The position numbers were made by a program, and so were the translations under genes. The notes under the pieces are model-generated. The model ran no database searches and was not told the DNA's origin. It worked only from the letters and a program-made list of their open reading frames with translations. This document shows positions 52,535 to 60,957 of a stretch of DNA of 64,000 bases, in pieces (position 1 is the first letter of the stretch; each line of letters opens with the position of its first letter). The stretch comes from UBA5972 sp002430125 (GTDB taxonomy: Bacteria; Pseudomonadota; Alphaproteobacteria; Rhodobacterales; Rhodobacteraceae), in contig CALBIC010000073.1 in NCBI GenBank assembly GCA_937892915.1, forward strand, positions 15,296 through 79,295. Reading direction: 5' to 3'.

Positions 52535-52987
52535 TTAGAAAGGCCGCGCTATGACCATTGTTACAATTACAATCATTAAAACCGTTGGTACCTCGTTCAT
52601 CAATCGAAACTGTCGCCCCGTCACTTTGCACGTTCCGTCGCGAATTTCCTTGCGTCGAAGCCCAAGCCAGTGATGAAACCACGTCATAACGATTACCATT
52701 GCGGCTTTAATCCACGGCCAGAAAGCCGACCAATCCACAATACCCGGTGTAAACACCAACATCAGACCAAAAACCCAAGTCGCGACCAAAGCCGGGTTCA
52801 TGATGACACGCAGCAACTTGAGTTCCATAATTTCAAACGTCTGATGGGTTTTTCCCTCAAAGCCAGCCTGTTCAATGTGATGTACAAATAATCTTGGAAG
52901 ATAAAACATTCCTGCCATCCATGAAATTACAGAGATCACGTGCAGTGATTTGATCCATGGATAATAAGACGTCAAAAAATCCATCAT
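52535..52987 (-). CDS. hemJ: Protoporphyrinogen IX oxidase HemJ
   Basis: A 150-residue membrane protein of the HemJ family that performs the penultimate step of heme synthesis in bacteria lacking HemG and HemY. It has LHVISVISWMAGMFYLPRLFVHH with the conserved His, MNPALVATWVFGLML, and the late RLMNEVPTVLMIVIV. Four hydrophobic helices are visible. It is the last leftward gene before the AT-rich origin candidate. Confidence 0.9.
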   Translation of the reverse strand: MMDFLTSYYPWIKSLHVISVISWMAGMFYLPRLFVHHIEQAGFEGKTHQTFEIMELKLLRVIMNPALVATWVFGLMLVFTPGIVDWSAFWPWIKAAMVIVMTWFHHWLGLRRKEIRDGTCKVTGRQFRLMNEVPTVLMIVIVTMVIARPF

Positions 52988-53407
52988 TTGTTTATTCCTG
53001 ACTTGGTATGATCCTGACCTGTCTGTCTCACTAATATAAATATAGATATTAAGAAAGTTGATGTATTAGTAGATACCGTTGAATGACAAGGATTACCGAT
53101 CTTATTCAGTTATAAAAACTCAAATTTTTTACTGAAGATAATATGGTCTGGATTAGAGTATATCACCAATTAAAGTAACTTACTTCAGATAGTTAATGTA
53201 TATTTAGGCTTGGATAAAACTGGGGAACACTTTTGAATCACGGGGATTACAAGATACCCTCCACAGCCTTGAATAACTTCATACCTTGTGGAAAAGTCCT
53301 GAATGGTTTCTTGAAAAAACCATGATTTATTAAGATAACATAGTCAGGGGTAAAAATCAGGACTTTATCAAGATGCGCCAGCTGACTTTACTCACAGAGT
53401 TAACCCC
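52988..53407. other. oriC: Probable chromosomal replication origin (oriC)
   Basis: A 420-bp gene-free stretch between divergent hemJ and maf. A hand count of 53021-53210 gives about 27% G+C, far below the surrounding genes. It holds TGTGGAAAA (53287-53295; complement TTTTCCACA, matching the DnaA box TTWTNCACA), a weaker CCCTCCACA (53257-53265), one GANTC (GAATC 53235-53239) and a near-CtrA box TTAA-N7-TTAG (53193-53207). Transcription leaves in both directions, and the flanking gene order is that of alphaproteobacterial origins. Confidence 0.7.
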
Positions 53408-54007
53408 ATGACGGCAGTGATCATTCTTGCCTCCGCTTCAGAAGCGCGGCGGAAGTTACTCGAACAAAGTAATGTTCCTTTCACAACCCAAACTGCCGAA
53501 TTAGACGAGAATACGCCAAAGAGAACTCTATTGGCTGAGGGAAAAAAGCCGAAAGAAATCGCAATTGCTTTGGCAGAACTAAAAGTACTGTCGGTAACCG
53601 CCAAGAACCCCACCGCCTGGGTGATAGGAGCAGATCAGGTCGTAGATTTTGATGGCGAGTTACTAAGCAAACCCAACAGCATGAGCGAGGCCCGAGAGCA
53701 GTTGCTTTCACTAAGGGGTCAAACGCACAAACTGTTTTCAGCCGCAGTAATCGCCCATAACGGCAAAGTTATTTGGCGACATACCGGCGAAGTTCGTCTG
53801 ACAATGCGCGACTTTTCAGATACCTACCTAGAAGGATATTTGGCCCGCATCGGCACAGACGCATTAGCAACAGTCGGCAGTTATAAATTGGAAGAAGAAG
53901 GTGTCAGGCTGTTCAGTCAGATCCAAGGCGACTATTTTTCCGTACTTGGATTGCCACTGCTGGAAATCTTGAACTTTTTGACCGAAACAGGGATATTGGT
54001 AAAATGA
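53408..54007 (+). CDS. maf: Maf-like nucleotide pyrophosphatase
   Basis: A 199-residue Maf/HAM1-superfamily pyrophosphatase acting on modified or canonical NTPs and linked to septum inhibition. It has ILASASEARRKLLEQ, IGADQVVDFDGELLSKP, LRGQTHKLFSA and the late GSYKLEEEGVRLFSQIQGDYFSVLGLPL (in part). First gene to the right of the origin candidate; the stop overlaps aroE (ATGA). Confidence 0.94.
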   Translation: MTAVIILASASEARRKLLEQSNVPFTTQTAELDENTPKRTLLAEGKKPKEIAIALAELKVLSVTAKNPTAWVIGADQVVDFDGELLSKPNSMSEAREQLLSLRGQTHKLFSAAVIAHNGKVIWRHTGEVRLTMRDFSDTYLEGYLARIGTDALATVGSYKLEEEGVRLFSQIQGDYFSVLGLPLLEILNFLTETGILVK

Positions 54008-54840
54008 AATCAAAACCGATCCCACTGGCAGGCGTCATTGGCTCGCCGATTGGTCACAGCAAGTCGCCAAAGCTGCACGGCCATTGGCTTAAAAAGCACG
54101 AGATTGTCGGGTTTTATATACCAATCGAGCTGACACACGAAACATTTGAAAAAGGCCTGCGGGCGCTGCCAATGCTTGGATTCAAAGGTGTTAACGTTAC
54201 GATTCCCTTTAAGGAGAAAGCATTGGCGCTGGCGGACGTGGTTACCGATAGGGCCGCATTGATTGGCGCTGCGAACACGATAACATTCCTAAAGGATGGA
54301 CGAATCCAGGCAGACAACACTGATGGATACGGATTTATCGCCAATTTGAAACAGAACGCTCCAGAGTGGGATGCATCCAGTGGGCCCGCACTTGTGCTTG
54401 GCGCGGGCGGTGCCGCACGGGCAATTGTGTCGGCTCTTTTGTCCGAAAGAGCACCAGAAATAATTCTGGCGAACCGAACCCGCAACCGGGCCGAAATGTT
54501 GCGGGATCATTTTGGCGCCCGCGTTCGGGTCGTTGATTGGAACGGTGTGTTGTCCTCAGTGGCCGAGGCTGCGACTTTGGTGAATACGACCTCGCTTGGC
54601 ATGGTCGGACAGCCGCCCCTGTCTGTTTCGCTGGACAAAATTCAACGGGGAACGCTGGTCACCGATATCGTCTACACGCCCCTGAAAACGCCGCTTTTGG
54701 AACAGGCCGAAGTGCACGGTTGTATAACGGTGGATGGTCTAGGAATGCTATTGCATCAGGCAGTGCCTGGGTTCGAGAACTGGTTCAGAAAAAAACCCAT
54801 AGTAGATCAGGAGCTGCGGCAAGCGGTATTAGCGGAATGA
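54004..54840 (+). CDS. aroE: Shikimate dehydrogenase
   Basis: A 278-residue NADPH enzyme reducing 3-dehydroshikimate to shikimate. It has GVIGSPIGHSKSPKLHGHWL (Ser-Lys-Ser binding), GVNVTIPFKEKAL with the catalytic Lys, NTDGYGF, ALVLGAGGAARAIV, NRTRNRAEML and NTTSLGM. Translationally coupled to both maf and coaE by 4-bp overlaps. Confidence 0.96.
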   Translation: MKSKPIPLAGVIGSPIGHSKSPKLHGHWLKKHEIVGFYIPIELTHETFEKGLRALPMLGFKGVNVTIPFKEKALALADVVTDRAALIGAANTITFLKDGRIQADNTDGYGFIANLKQNAPEWDASSGPALVLGAGGAARAIVSALLSERAPEIILANRTRNRAEMLRDHFGARVRVVDWNGVLSSVAEAATLVNTTSLGMVGQPPLSVSLDKIQRGTLVTDIVYTPLKTPLLEQAEVHGCITVDGLGMLLHQAVPGFENWFRKKPIVDQELRQAVLAE

Positions 54841-55454
54841 CGACCAAAATGCCCTTTGTTCTTGGCCTGACGGGTTCCATTGGAATGGGAAAATCCACGA
54901 CGGCAGAATTTTTCCGACAGGCGGGCATTCCGGCTTGGGATGCAGATGCAGCTGTGCATCGGCTTTATGCCAAAGGTGGCGCCGCCGTGGCGGGCATCGC
55001 GAAGATTTGCCCTGAGGCGATCTTGGACGGAGTTGTCCAACGCAACCGCCTCCGCGACTGGATTGCACAAGACGATCAGGCGATTGGCCTGTTGAATTCG
55101 GTTGTTCATCCACTGGTCGCACGGGACAGGGCGCAGTTTATTACGTCATCGGCTGCCTCAGGAGAGAGACTTGTCGTGGTTGACGTACCGTTGTTGTTTG
55201 AAACCGGAGGAGACAGCCGTGTCGATGCGACGCTGGTTGTTTCAGCTGATCCTGATGTCCAAAGAGCACGGGTCCTCCAGCGAGATGGCATGACAGAAGC
55301 CCATTTTCAGCGTATTCTCGCAAGCCAGATGCAGGACGCAGAAAAACGCAAGCGGGCGGATTTTGTTATAGAAACACTTTCACTGGAATCAGTGCAGGCA
55401 GATGTGGCAAGGTTGATCACAACTTTACGCCAAAGGATCGCCAATAATGCGTGA
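54837..55454 (+). CDS. coaE: Dephospho-CoA kinase
   Basis: A 205-residue kinase catalysing the last step of coenzyme A synthesis. It has the P-loop GLTGSIGMGKSTTAEFF, WDADAAVHRLY, HPLVARDRAQF, VVDVPLLFETG and the lid RDGMTEAHFQRILASQM. The ATG at 54837 overlaps the aroE stop (ATGA), so the long in-frame extension upstream is not used. Confidence 0.96.
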   Translation: MTTKMPFVLGLTGSIGMGKSTTAEFFRQAGIPAWDADAAVHRLYAKGGAAVAGIAKICPEAILDGVVQRNRLRDWIAQDDQAIGLLNSVVHPLVARDRAQFITSSAASGERLVVVDVPLLFETGGDSRVDATLVVSADPDVQRARVLQRDGMTEAHFQRILASQMQDAEKRKRADFVIETLSLESVQADVARLITTLRQRIANNA

Positions 55455-56151
55455 GATCGTACTTGATACCGAGACAACAGGCCTCGATCCGTCAACCGGC
55501 GACAGGATTGTTGAAATCGGTGCTGTCGAGTTGTTCAATCACATGCCAACGGGCAAATTTTACCACCAATACATCAACCCACAACGCGACATGCCAGAGG
55601 GTGCGTTTAACGTCCACGGCCTAAGTGCGGCCTTTCTGTCAGATAAGCCGGTTTTCGTAAGTATAGTTGATGCTTTTCTTGAATTTGTCGGGGATGCCAA
55701 AATTGTCATCCATAACGCCAGTTTTGATATGAAGTTCATCAACGCTGAACTTATTTGGGCCAAGCGAGCCAAGTTGCCGATGGATCAGGCGCTGGACACA
55801 CTCGAAATCGCCCGCAAAAAATTCCCCGGCGCGCAAAATTCACTGGATGCGCTGTGCCGGCGCTTTTCTGTCGATAACTCTGCCCGCGACAAGCACGGCG
55901 CGTTACTTGATTCTGAATTGCTTGCCGAAGTTTATCTGGAGTTGGTTGGTGGTCGCCAACCTGACCTGATCCTCGCAGGATCCCACCAGGGCGATTCAGG
56001 CCGAAAAGGCAACGACGACGCGGTTTGGAAGCCAGCGCGCCGGCCCGTAGAATTACCAAGCCGCCTGTCTTTGGATGAAGACAAGCGGCATGCCAGTTTT
56101 GTGGATAGTCTTGGCGACGCTTCGGTTTGGGCGACGCTGGGTAAAGCTTAG
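55447..56151 (+). CDS. dnaQ: DNA polymerase III epsilon subunit (proofreading exonuclease)
   Basis: A 234-residue DEDDh exonuclease. It has REIVLDTETTGLDP (Exo I Asp-Glu), FNVHGLSAAFLSDKP, IVIHNASFDMKFIN (Exo II), and DKHGALLDSELLAEVYLEL (Exo IIIe with His and Asp). The C-terminal tail reaches the polymerase alpha subunit. ATG 55447 overlaps the coaE end by 8 bp; secB converges 10 bp beyond the stop. Confidence 0.96.
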   Translation: MREIVLDTETTGLDPSTGDRIVEIGAVELFNHMPTGKFYHQYINPQRDMPEGAFNVHGLSAAFLSDKPVFVSIVDAFLEFVGDAKIVIHNASFDMKFINAELIWAKRAKLPMDQALDTLEIARKKFPGAQNSLDALCRRFSVDNSARDKHGALLDSELLAEVYLELVGGRQPDLILAGSHQGDSGRKGNDDAVWKPARRPVELPSRLSLDEDKRHASFVDSLGDASVWATLGKA

Positions 56152-56160
56152 GTCAACCTG

Positions 56161-56658
56161 TCAGGAAACAGGCTTACCAACTTTCTCTGCTTCTGCGCGT
56201 CGGGTCAATTCCTGCCGGTAAAGCGCCAGGAAATCAATGTTTTCAAGATTAAGCGGCGGATAGCCACCGTCGTGAGTAATGTCGCCAACGATGCGCCGCA
56301 GATACGGGAAAATCATGCGCGGGCATTCGATCAACAGGAATGGATGCATTTGATCCGGCGGCACGTTCTCGATCAGGAAAATACCCGCATATTCGATTTC
56401 AAGAATAAAGATCGATTCGTTGGTTTCTTTGTTCTTTGAATTAATGGTCAGCTTGATGATGACTTCGAAATTCTTGTCTTTCTCGCGCTGCCGTGCGTCC
56501 AGATTAACCTGAACCTGAATGTCAGGCTGGATATTTCCATCCAAGCTTTTTTGTGCCGCAACGTTTTCAAACGACATATCACGGATGAATTGCCCCAGCA
56601 CCTGCATGCGGGGTTGCGGAATTTCGGCGGCTTGGGCGTCGGGTTTGGTTTCGGCCAT
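56161..56658 (-). CDS. secB: Protein-export chaperone SecB
   Basis: A 165-residue tetrameric chaperone keeping preproteins unfolded for SecA. It has MQVLGQFIRDMSFENV, IQVQVNLDARQREKDKNFEVIIKL (region), EIEYAGIFLIENVPPDQMHPFLLIECPRMIFPYLRRIV (region) and the GGYPPLNLENIDF end. ATG 56658 with GGAGCAC upstream is preferred to an in-frame start 27 bp earlier. Confidence 0.96.
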   Translation of the reverse strand: MAETKPDAQAAEIPQPRMQVLGQFIRDMSFENVAAQKSLDGNIQPDIQVQVNLDARQREKDKNFEVIIKLTINSKNKETNESIFILEIEYAGIFLIENVPPDQMHPFLLIECPRMIFPYLRRIVGDITHDGGYPPLNLENIDFLALYRQELTRRAEAEKVGKPVS

Positions 56659-56739
56659 TAAGTGCTCCTGCGGTCGGTTGTTCAATCCGCGCCATGCCTA
56701 ACAGGAAGGCATGACCGCGGCAATTGGCGAAGTACGTTG

Positions 56740-57228
56740 TTAAGGCCTGGTCCAGCCGGACGGATTCTCTGGCTTTGCGTCTGCCGGTTCTTCTAAAACC
56801 GAATAATCGGCGTCAATGACGTCATTTTGCATTGGGTTTTCGCGCTGAGCCGTATTGCCCGCCGAGAACGCAAATCCTTGCGTAGTGACATGTGTTGCCG
56901 CCCAACGGATCAAGGCGGATCTTACCGGCGGCATCAGCAGTAAAAACCCGATCGAGTCAGTGAAAAACCCCGGCGTAAGCAGCAAAACGCCGGCTACTAG
57001 AATCATCGCTCCCTGCGCTATCGGATCAGCAGGATTATTGCCCTCGGCAAGGGCTTTTTGCAGTCGCGCCAGCGTCATCATACCTTGCCGACGCATCAAT
57101 TGCGTTCCCAGGAGCGCAGTAAAGACCACTATTGCCAACGTAGCCCAAAGACCAATGGCCCCGCCAACTGTGACAAACAGGGCGATTTCGATTAGCGGAA
57201 CTGCGACAAATGCTAAAAACAGCCACAT
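56740..57228 (-). CDS. fxsA: FxsA family membrane protein
   Basis: A 162-residue cytoplasmic membrane protein with helices at about 2-45 and 75-105. The FxsA core is LFLAFVAVPLIEIALFVTVG, LGTQLMRRQGMMTL, GAMILVAGVLLLTPGFFTDSIGFLLLMPPVR (region). In E. coli FxsA alters phage T7 exclusion by F; its normal role is unclear. The tail is hydrophilic. Divergent from the Tim44-like gene. Confidence 0.88.
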   Translation of the reverse strand: MWLFLAFVAVPLIEIALFVTVGGAIGLWATLAIVVFTALLGTQLMRRQGMMTLARLQKALAEGNNPADPIAQGAMILVAGVLLLTPGFFTDSIGFLLLMPPVRSALIRWAATHVTTQGFAFSAGNTAQRENPMQNDVIDADYSVLEEPADAKPENPSGWTRP

Positions 57229-57344
57229 GGCCTTTTCCTCATCCTACTTTGGCGCGCCTGTGGTAGACTTGGCGGCATCGGTACCCTACATAAGGGCAGA
57301 AGGCCCTGGATGCCAGAACCAGGGTGAAATTAGGAGATAAGCGA

Positions 57345-58010
57345 ATGTCATCTGCCGCGATCCAATTAATTGTCTTAGCCGGGATCGCCCTGTTTTTGGT
57401 CCTGCGGCTAAAAAATGTGCTTGGCACACGCGACGGGTTCGAAGGGCAAGAAAAGCCCAAGCCATTGCCGTCTTCCGCCAAGGGTAAACGACCCGAGCTG
57501 GAAGTGATTGAAGGCGGGTTTGATCATGATATCTCGGACCACATCGATGTCAAAAGTACACCCGGTCAAGCGCTTGCGCTTATGAAAAAGGCCGAACCGA
57601 CATTTCAGGTTACTGATTTTATGAACGGCGCACGGGGTGCGTACGAAATGATCCTGATGGCCTTTGAAAGTGGTGATCTGCAAACACTGAGGCAATTTCT
57701 GTCAGACGATGTTTACACCAGTTTTTCCAGTGTCGTTGAAACACGCGCGCGCGAAGGCCTGACAATCGAAGCAAATTTCCTTGGGGTGCGCGAATTAAAA
57801 CTTACATCGGCAGAATTTGATAAAAACACAAAAGAGGCAGAAATCACGCTTCGATTTGTGGGCGAACTTTCGTCCGTCGTGCGTGATAAAACCGGCGAGA
57901 TCGTCGAAGGTAATCCGGATGAAGTAAAACGGCAAAAAGACGTTTGGACGTTTTCGCGAATCCTGGGGTCAAACGATCCAAACTGGCAGCTTGTGGCCAC
58001 CGGCGGCTGA
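57345..58010 (+). CDS. Tim44-like domain protein, membrane-anchored
   Basis: A 221-residue protein with one N-terminal transmembrane helix (residues 4-22), a charged linker and a C-terminal Tim44/TIM44-like domain (GARGAYEMILMAFESGDLQTLRQFLSDDVYTSF in part, LRFVGELSSVVRDKTGEI, DVWTFSR). Alphaproteobacterial relatives (TimA) are the ancestors of mitochondrial Tim44; their role is inner-membrane associated and not settled. ATG 57345 follows AGGAGA. The stop overlaps mltA (TGATG). Confidence 0.85.
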   Translation: MSSAAIQLIVLAGIALFLVLRLKNVLGTRDGFEGQEKPKPLPSSAKGKRPELEVIEGGFDHDISDHIDVKSTPGQALALMKKAEPTFQVTDFMNGARGAYEMILMAFESGDLQTLRQFLSDDVYTSFSSVVETRAREGLTIEANFLGVRELKLTSAEFDKNTKEAEITLRFVGELSSVVRDKTGEIVEGNPDEVKRQKDVWTFSRILGSNDPNWQLVATGG

Positions 58011-59050
58011 TGCGTTCGGCGTTTGCAGCATTCGCGCTGCTATGCGCATTGGCGATTGCGGCAACCGCTGCGCATGCCCAAAGAATGCCCCGATACAAGG
58101 CATTGCGATTTGACCAGCTTTTAGGCTGGGGACAAGATGATCATGCCGCGGCCCTTCGCGCCTTTCTGATTTCTTGCCCTGATATCTCGGCGCCGGAATG
58201 GGCACCTATTTGCGCCTTTGGTGCAAGCCAAACCAATGCCAAAGCATTTTTTGAAACCTTCTTTACGCCGGTCGTGGTAAGGCCCGGATCGCAAGCGCTG
58301 TTTACCGGGTATTTCGAACCCGATCTGGACGGATCACGTACCCAACAAGGGCGGTATCAATACCCGATTTACCGGATGCCTAAGGCCTATCTTAAAACCG
58401 GCGCAGCGATGCCTACGCGTCAGGAGATCGACAATGGCACACTGAAAGGGATGAACCTTGAAATCGCGTGGGTCGATGACCCGGTCGAGGCATATTACCT
58501 TCATATTCAAGGGTCGGGTCGGATCAACCTTACGGACGGCACCACTGTACGCGTTGGCTATGCTGGCGAGAACGGCCATGTGTACCGGTCGGCAGCCCAG
58601 GAAATGGTGCGTCAGGGCCTGATCACCTATGCGCAGGCGTCGATCGAGGGAATTCGAAATTGGGTCAGCCGAAACCCGCAGCGTGGGCAGTTGGCTTTGC
58701 AAAACAACAGTTCTTATGTATTTTTCCGTGAATTGAAAAACCATGATTTGTCCTTGGGGCTGATGGGCGCGCTGGATCGCCCGATAACGGCCCTTAGAAC
58801 GATCGCAGTCGACCCAAAGTATACCCAACTGGGTGCGCCGGTCTGGTTGGAAAAAGGCGGGCAGTTTGCGATGCGACGGTTGGTCATCGCGCAAGATGTT
58901 GGCTCTGCGATAAAGGGTCCTCAGCGGGCTGATATCTTTTTTGGTACTGGCGACATTGCTGGTAAACTTGCAGGCCAAACTAAGAACGGTGGGCGCATGG
59001 TTGTATTATTACCAATCGCAATCGCCAACCGTCTGGCACCAGAAGGCTAG
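58010..59050 (+). CDS. mltA: Membrane-bound lytic murein transglycosylase A
   Basis: A 346-residue periplasmic peptidoglycan-cleaving enzyme. A signal peptide (residues 1-23, ending AAHA, without a lipobox Cys) is followed by the MltA domain (VVRPGSQALFTGYFEPDLDGS, YYLHIQGSGRINL) and the C-terminal 3D domain (AQDVGSAIKGPQRADIFFGTG) with three conserved Asp. Lack of a lipobox suggests a soluble or differently anchored form. Coupled to the Tim44-like gene and 3 bp before smr. Confidence 0.92.
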   Translation: MRSAFAAFALLCALAIAATAAHAQRMPRYKALRFDQLLGWGQDDHAAALRAFLISCPDISAPEWAPICAFGASQTNAKAFFETFFTPVVVRPGSQALFTGYFEPDLDGSRTQQGRYQYPIYRMPKAYLKTGAAMPTRQEIDNGTLKGMNLEIAWVDDPVEAYYLHIQGSGRINLTDGTTVRVGYAGENGHVYRSAAQEMVRQGLITYAQASIEGIRNWVSRNPQRGQLALQNNSSYVFFRELKNHDLSLGLMGALDRPITALRTIAVDPKYTQLGAPVWLEKGGQFAMRRLVIAQDVGSAIKGPQRADIFFGTGDIAGKLAGQTKNGGRMVVLLPIAIANRLAPEG

Positions 59051-59053
59051 GGC

Positions 59054-59653
59054 ATGACCAGGCGGCGCAGATACTTGGACAAGTTAAGCGAAGACGACCG
59101 TGCGTTGTGGGAAAAGGTCGTCGAGCGTACCGAACCGTTGCGCCCGGTCACGGCAATCACCGCGGAACCAAAAGCACTTTCGATAAGCGTTAAGGCCCCT
59201 GCGACCTTCAGGATACAGAACTTCCAGCTGGGCGAAAAAACCGCCAAGCCGCAGTTTAAGATGCACCTGACCCCCAGCCTTGACGAGTTTCTGGCCGCCA
59301 CTTCGCCAAATATGGACAAACGCAACTTTGACCGGCTGAAAAAGGGCAAAATGAGCGTTGAGGGCACAATTGACCTGCACGGTTTGACCATCGCCGAAGC
59401 ACACCCAAGACTGAACGCGTTTATTCGCAATGGGCACGCCTCTGGCAAGCGGCTGTTGCTGGTTATCACGGGTAAAGGCAAGCAGACACAGGAGTATGCG
59501 TTGGCGCCACAAAGGCGCGGGGTGCTACGCCATCAGGTGCCGCAATGGTTGTCGATGGCCCCTTTGGCGCCACTGGTTTTGCAGGTTACACAAGCCACGC
59601 AGAAACACGGTGGTGGTGGCGCTTATTACGTGTACCTCAGGCGTCAACGTTAA
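59054..59653 (+). CDS. Smr-domain protein
   Basis: A 199-residue protein with an N-terminal region (RRRRYLDKLSEDDRALWEKV) and a C-terminal Smr endonuclease-like domain (TIDLHGLTIAEAHPRLNAFI, LLLVITGKGKQ, VPQWLSMAPLAPLVLQVTQA, GGGGAYYVYLRR). Smr domains nick structured DNA or RNA, including stalled-ribosome mRNA in the SmrB type. The exact activity is not determined. Its last 17 bp overlap the convergent MFS gene. Confidence 0.88.
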   Translation: MTRRRRYLDKLSEDDRALWEKVVERTEPLRPVTAITAEPKALSISVKAPATFRIQNFQLGEKTAKPQFKMHLTPSLDEFLAATSPNMDKRNFDRLKKGKMSVEGTIDLHGLTIAEAHPRLNAFIRNGHASGKRLLLVITGKGKQTQEYALAPQRRGVLRHQVPQWLSMAPLAPLVLQVTQATQKHGGGGAYYVYLRRQR

Positions 59654-60863
59654 CGCACAACGCCGGTGCTGCCCTTTGCATGGCGAAATGCGTAAGCAAA
59701 CAAGCGCACAGAATATAGATCGCAAAAAACACCATCTGATCCTTAAACGGAAATCCGAAATCAATCAGCAGCCCGGTCATTCCCGGGCCTATAGCCGATC
59801 CAAAAACCATTAGTGCGGTGGCCAAGGATTTGACCGACCCTAAATAGCGCGTGCCGTAAAATTCCGCCCAAAACGCCCCCCAAAGCGTGGCCCCCCCTTG
59901 CATCATTCCCATCAGTACAAATGCAAACGCTGCCGCAGATAATGACTCACCAAGGCTGAAGGCCAAATAGGACAAGGCGAATGGTACCTGAAACACCGCT
60001 AAAAGGCGTCGGGTTCCGAACTTATCAAGTGCCAGACCATAGACAAAATTCATCCCAATGGTCGTGAACGAATAAAACGGAAAAAGCGCAACAAAGCCGA
60101 CATGATCCCAGCCCTTACTTTCGGTCAAATGCACTTGCTGAAAAAACAAGGCTGTGCCGAAAATCGCTGGCGCAGTAATGGTTGGTAAGATCATCCAGAA
60201 CAACCAATGCCGCAACACGTGCCGACGTTTCCAATGCCGACCATCCATGCCGGTTGATTCTGAACTTTCGGCCAGACTTTGCGGCGTCCGTTCGGACTTT
60301 AACATTACCATCAGAACCGGGATTGCGACCAAAGAACTGAGTGCGGCAAGCGCCCACAGAGATCGCCAGTGCCCAAATGCCAGCAAGCTAACGAAAAGAA
60401 TCGGCAGCGCGGACTCGCCAACTGAAAAACCAAGTGACGAGATTGCCAGCGCCTTACCGCGCGCCGCAGAAAACCATCTGGCAATGGAAACCACGGCCAC
60501 ATGCGACAGCATCCCTTGGCCGGTAAAACGCAAAGCAAAAATTGCGATCGGTAACGCCCAAACCACGGGATTAACGGCCATGAAAAGGCAGGCAAGCGCC
60601 AGTAAACCCAATACAATCGCCGAAAGGGTGCGGGCGCGGAACCGGTCGGAAAGTGTGCCGCCATACAGCATCAACAGGGCCGAGGCTGTGGTCCCGAGCG
60701 TATAAATCCCACCCCATTCACCATTGGTCAGATGAAATTCCGCCATAATCTCGCCCGCGAAGATCGAGATAAAAAAAGTCTGCCCATAGGCGGACGAAAA
60801 CGAAATCAAGCCACCAGCAAAAAGCCAGCGTTTGTTTATGGTGATGAAATCAAGGATGCGCAT
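59637..60863 (-). CDS. Major facilitator superfamily transporter
   Basis: A 408-residue protein with twelve predicted helices in two halves. It has the loop motif GGTLSDRFRARTLS between helices 2 and 3, RFTGQGMLSHVAVVSIARWF, GKALAISSLGFSVGESALP, and the equivalent ALDKFGTRRLLAVFQ in the second half. It resembles oxalate/formate-antiporter-type or nitrate/nitrite-like MFS carriers; the substrate cannot be predicted. It stands alone between smr and hslU. Confidence 0.85.
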   Translation of the reverse strand: MRILDFITINKRWLFAGGLISFSSAYGQTFFISIFAGEIMAEFHLTNGEWGGIYTLGTTASALLMLYGGTLSDRFRARTLSAIVLGLLALACLFMAVNPVVWALPIAIFALRFTGQGMLSHVAVVSIARWFSAARGKALAISSLGFSVGESALPILFVSLLAFGHWRSLWALAALSSLVAIPVLMVMLKSERTPQSLAESSESTGMDGRHWKRRHVLRHWLFWMILPTITAPAIFGTALFFQQVHLTESKGWDHVGFVALFPFYSFTTIGMNFVYGLALDKFGTRRLLAVFQVPFALSYLAFSLGESLSAAAFAFVLMGMMQGGATLWGAFWAEFYGTRYLGSVKSLATALMVFGSAIGPGMTGLLIDFGFPFKDQMVFFAIYILCACLLTHFAMQRAAPALCVNVDA

Positions 60864-60957
60864 AGCGCGGATGATGCGCAGGGATTTGAACCGGCGTCAC
60901 GGGGAAATTGCGGCTGGCGCTTATTGATAGTTGTGGGCGTTTGTTTTGCAGCGAAAC

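Noticed and set aside
54537..54836. Hundred-residue N-terminal extension of coaE inside aroE
   Set aside because: It is the shifted frame of aroE; the ATGA overlap and P-loop position fix the start at 54837.
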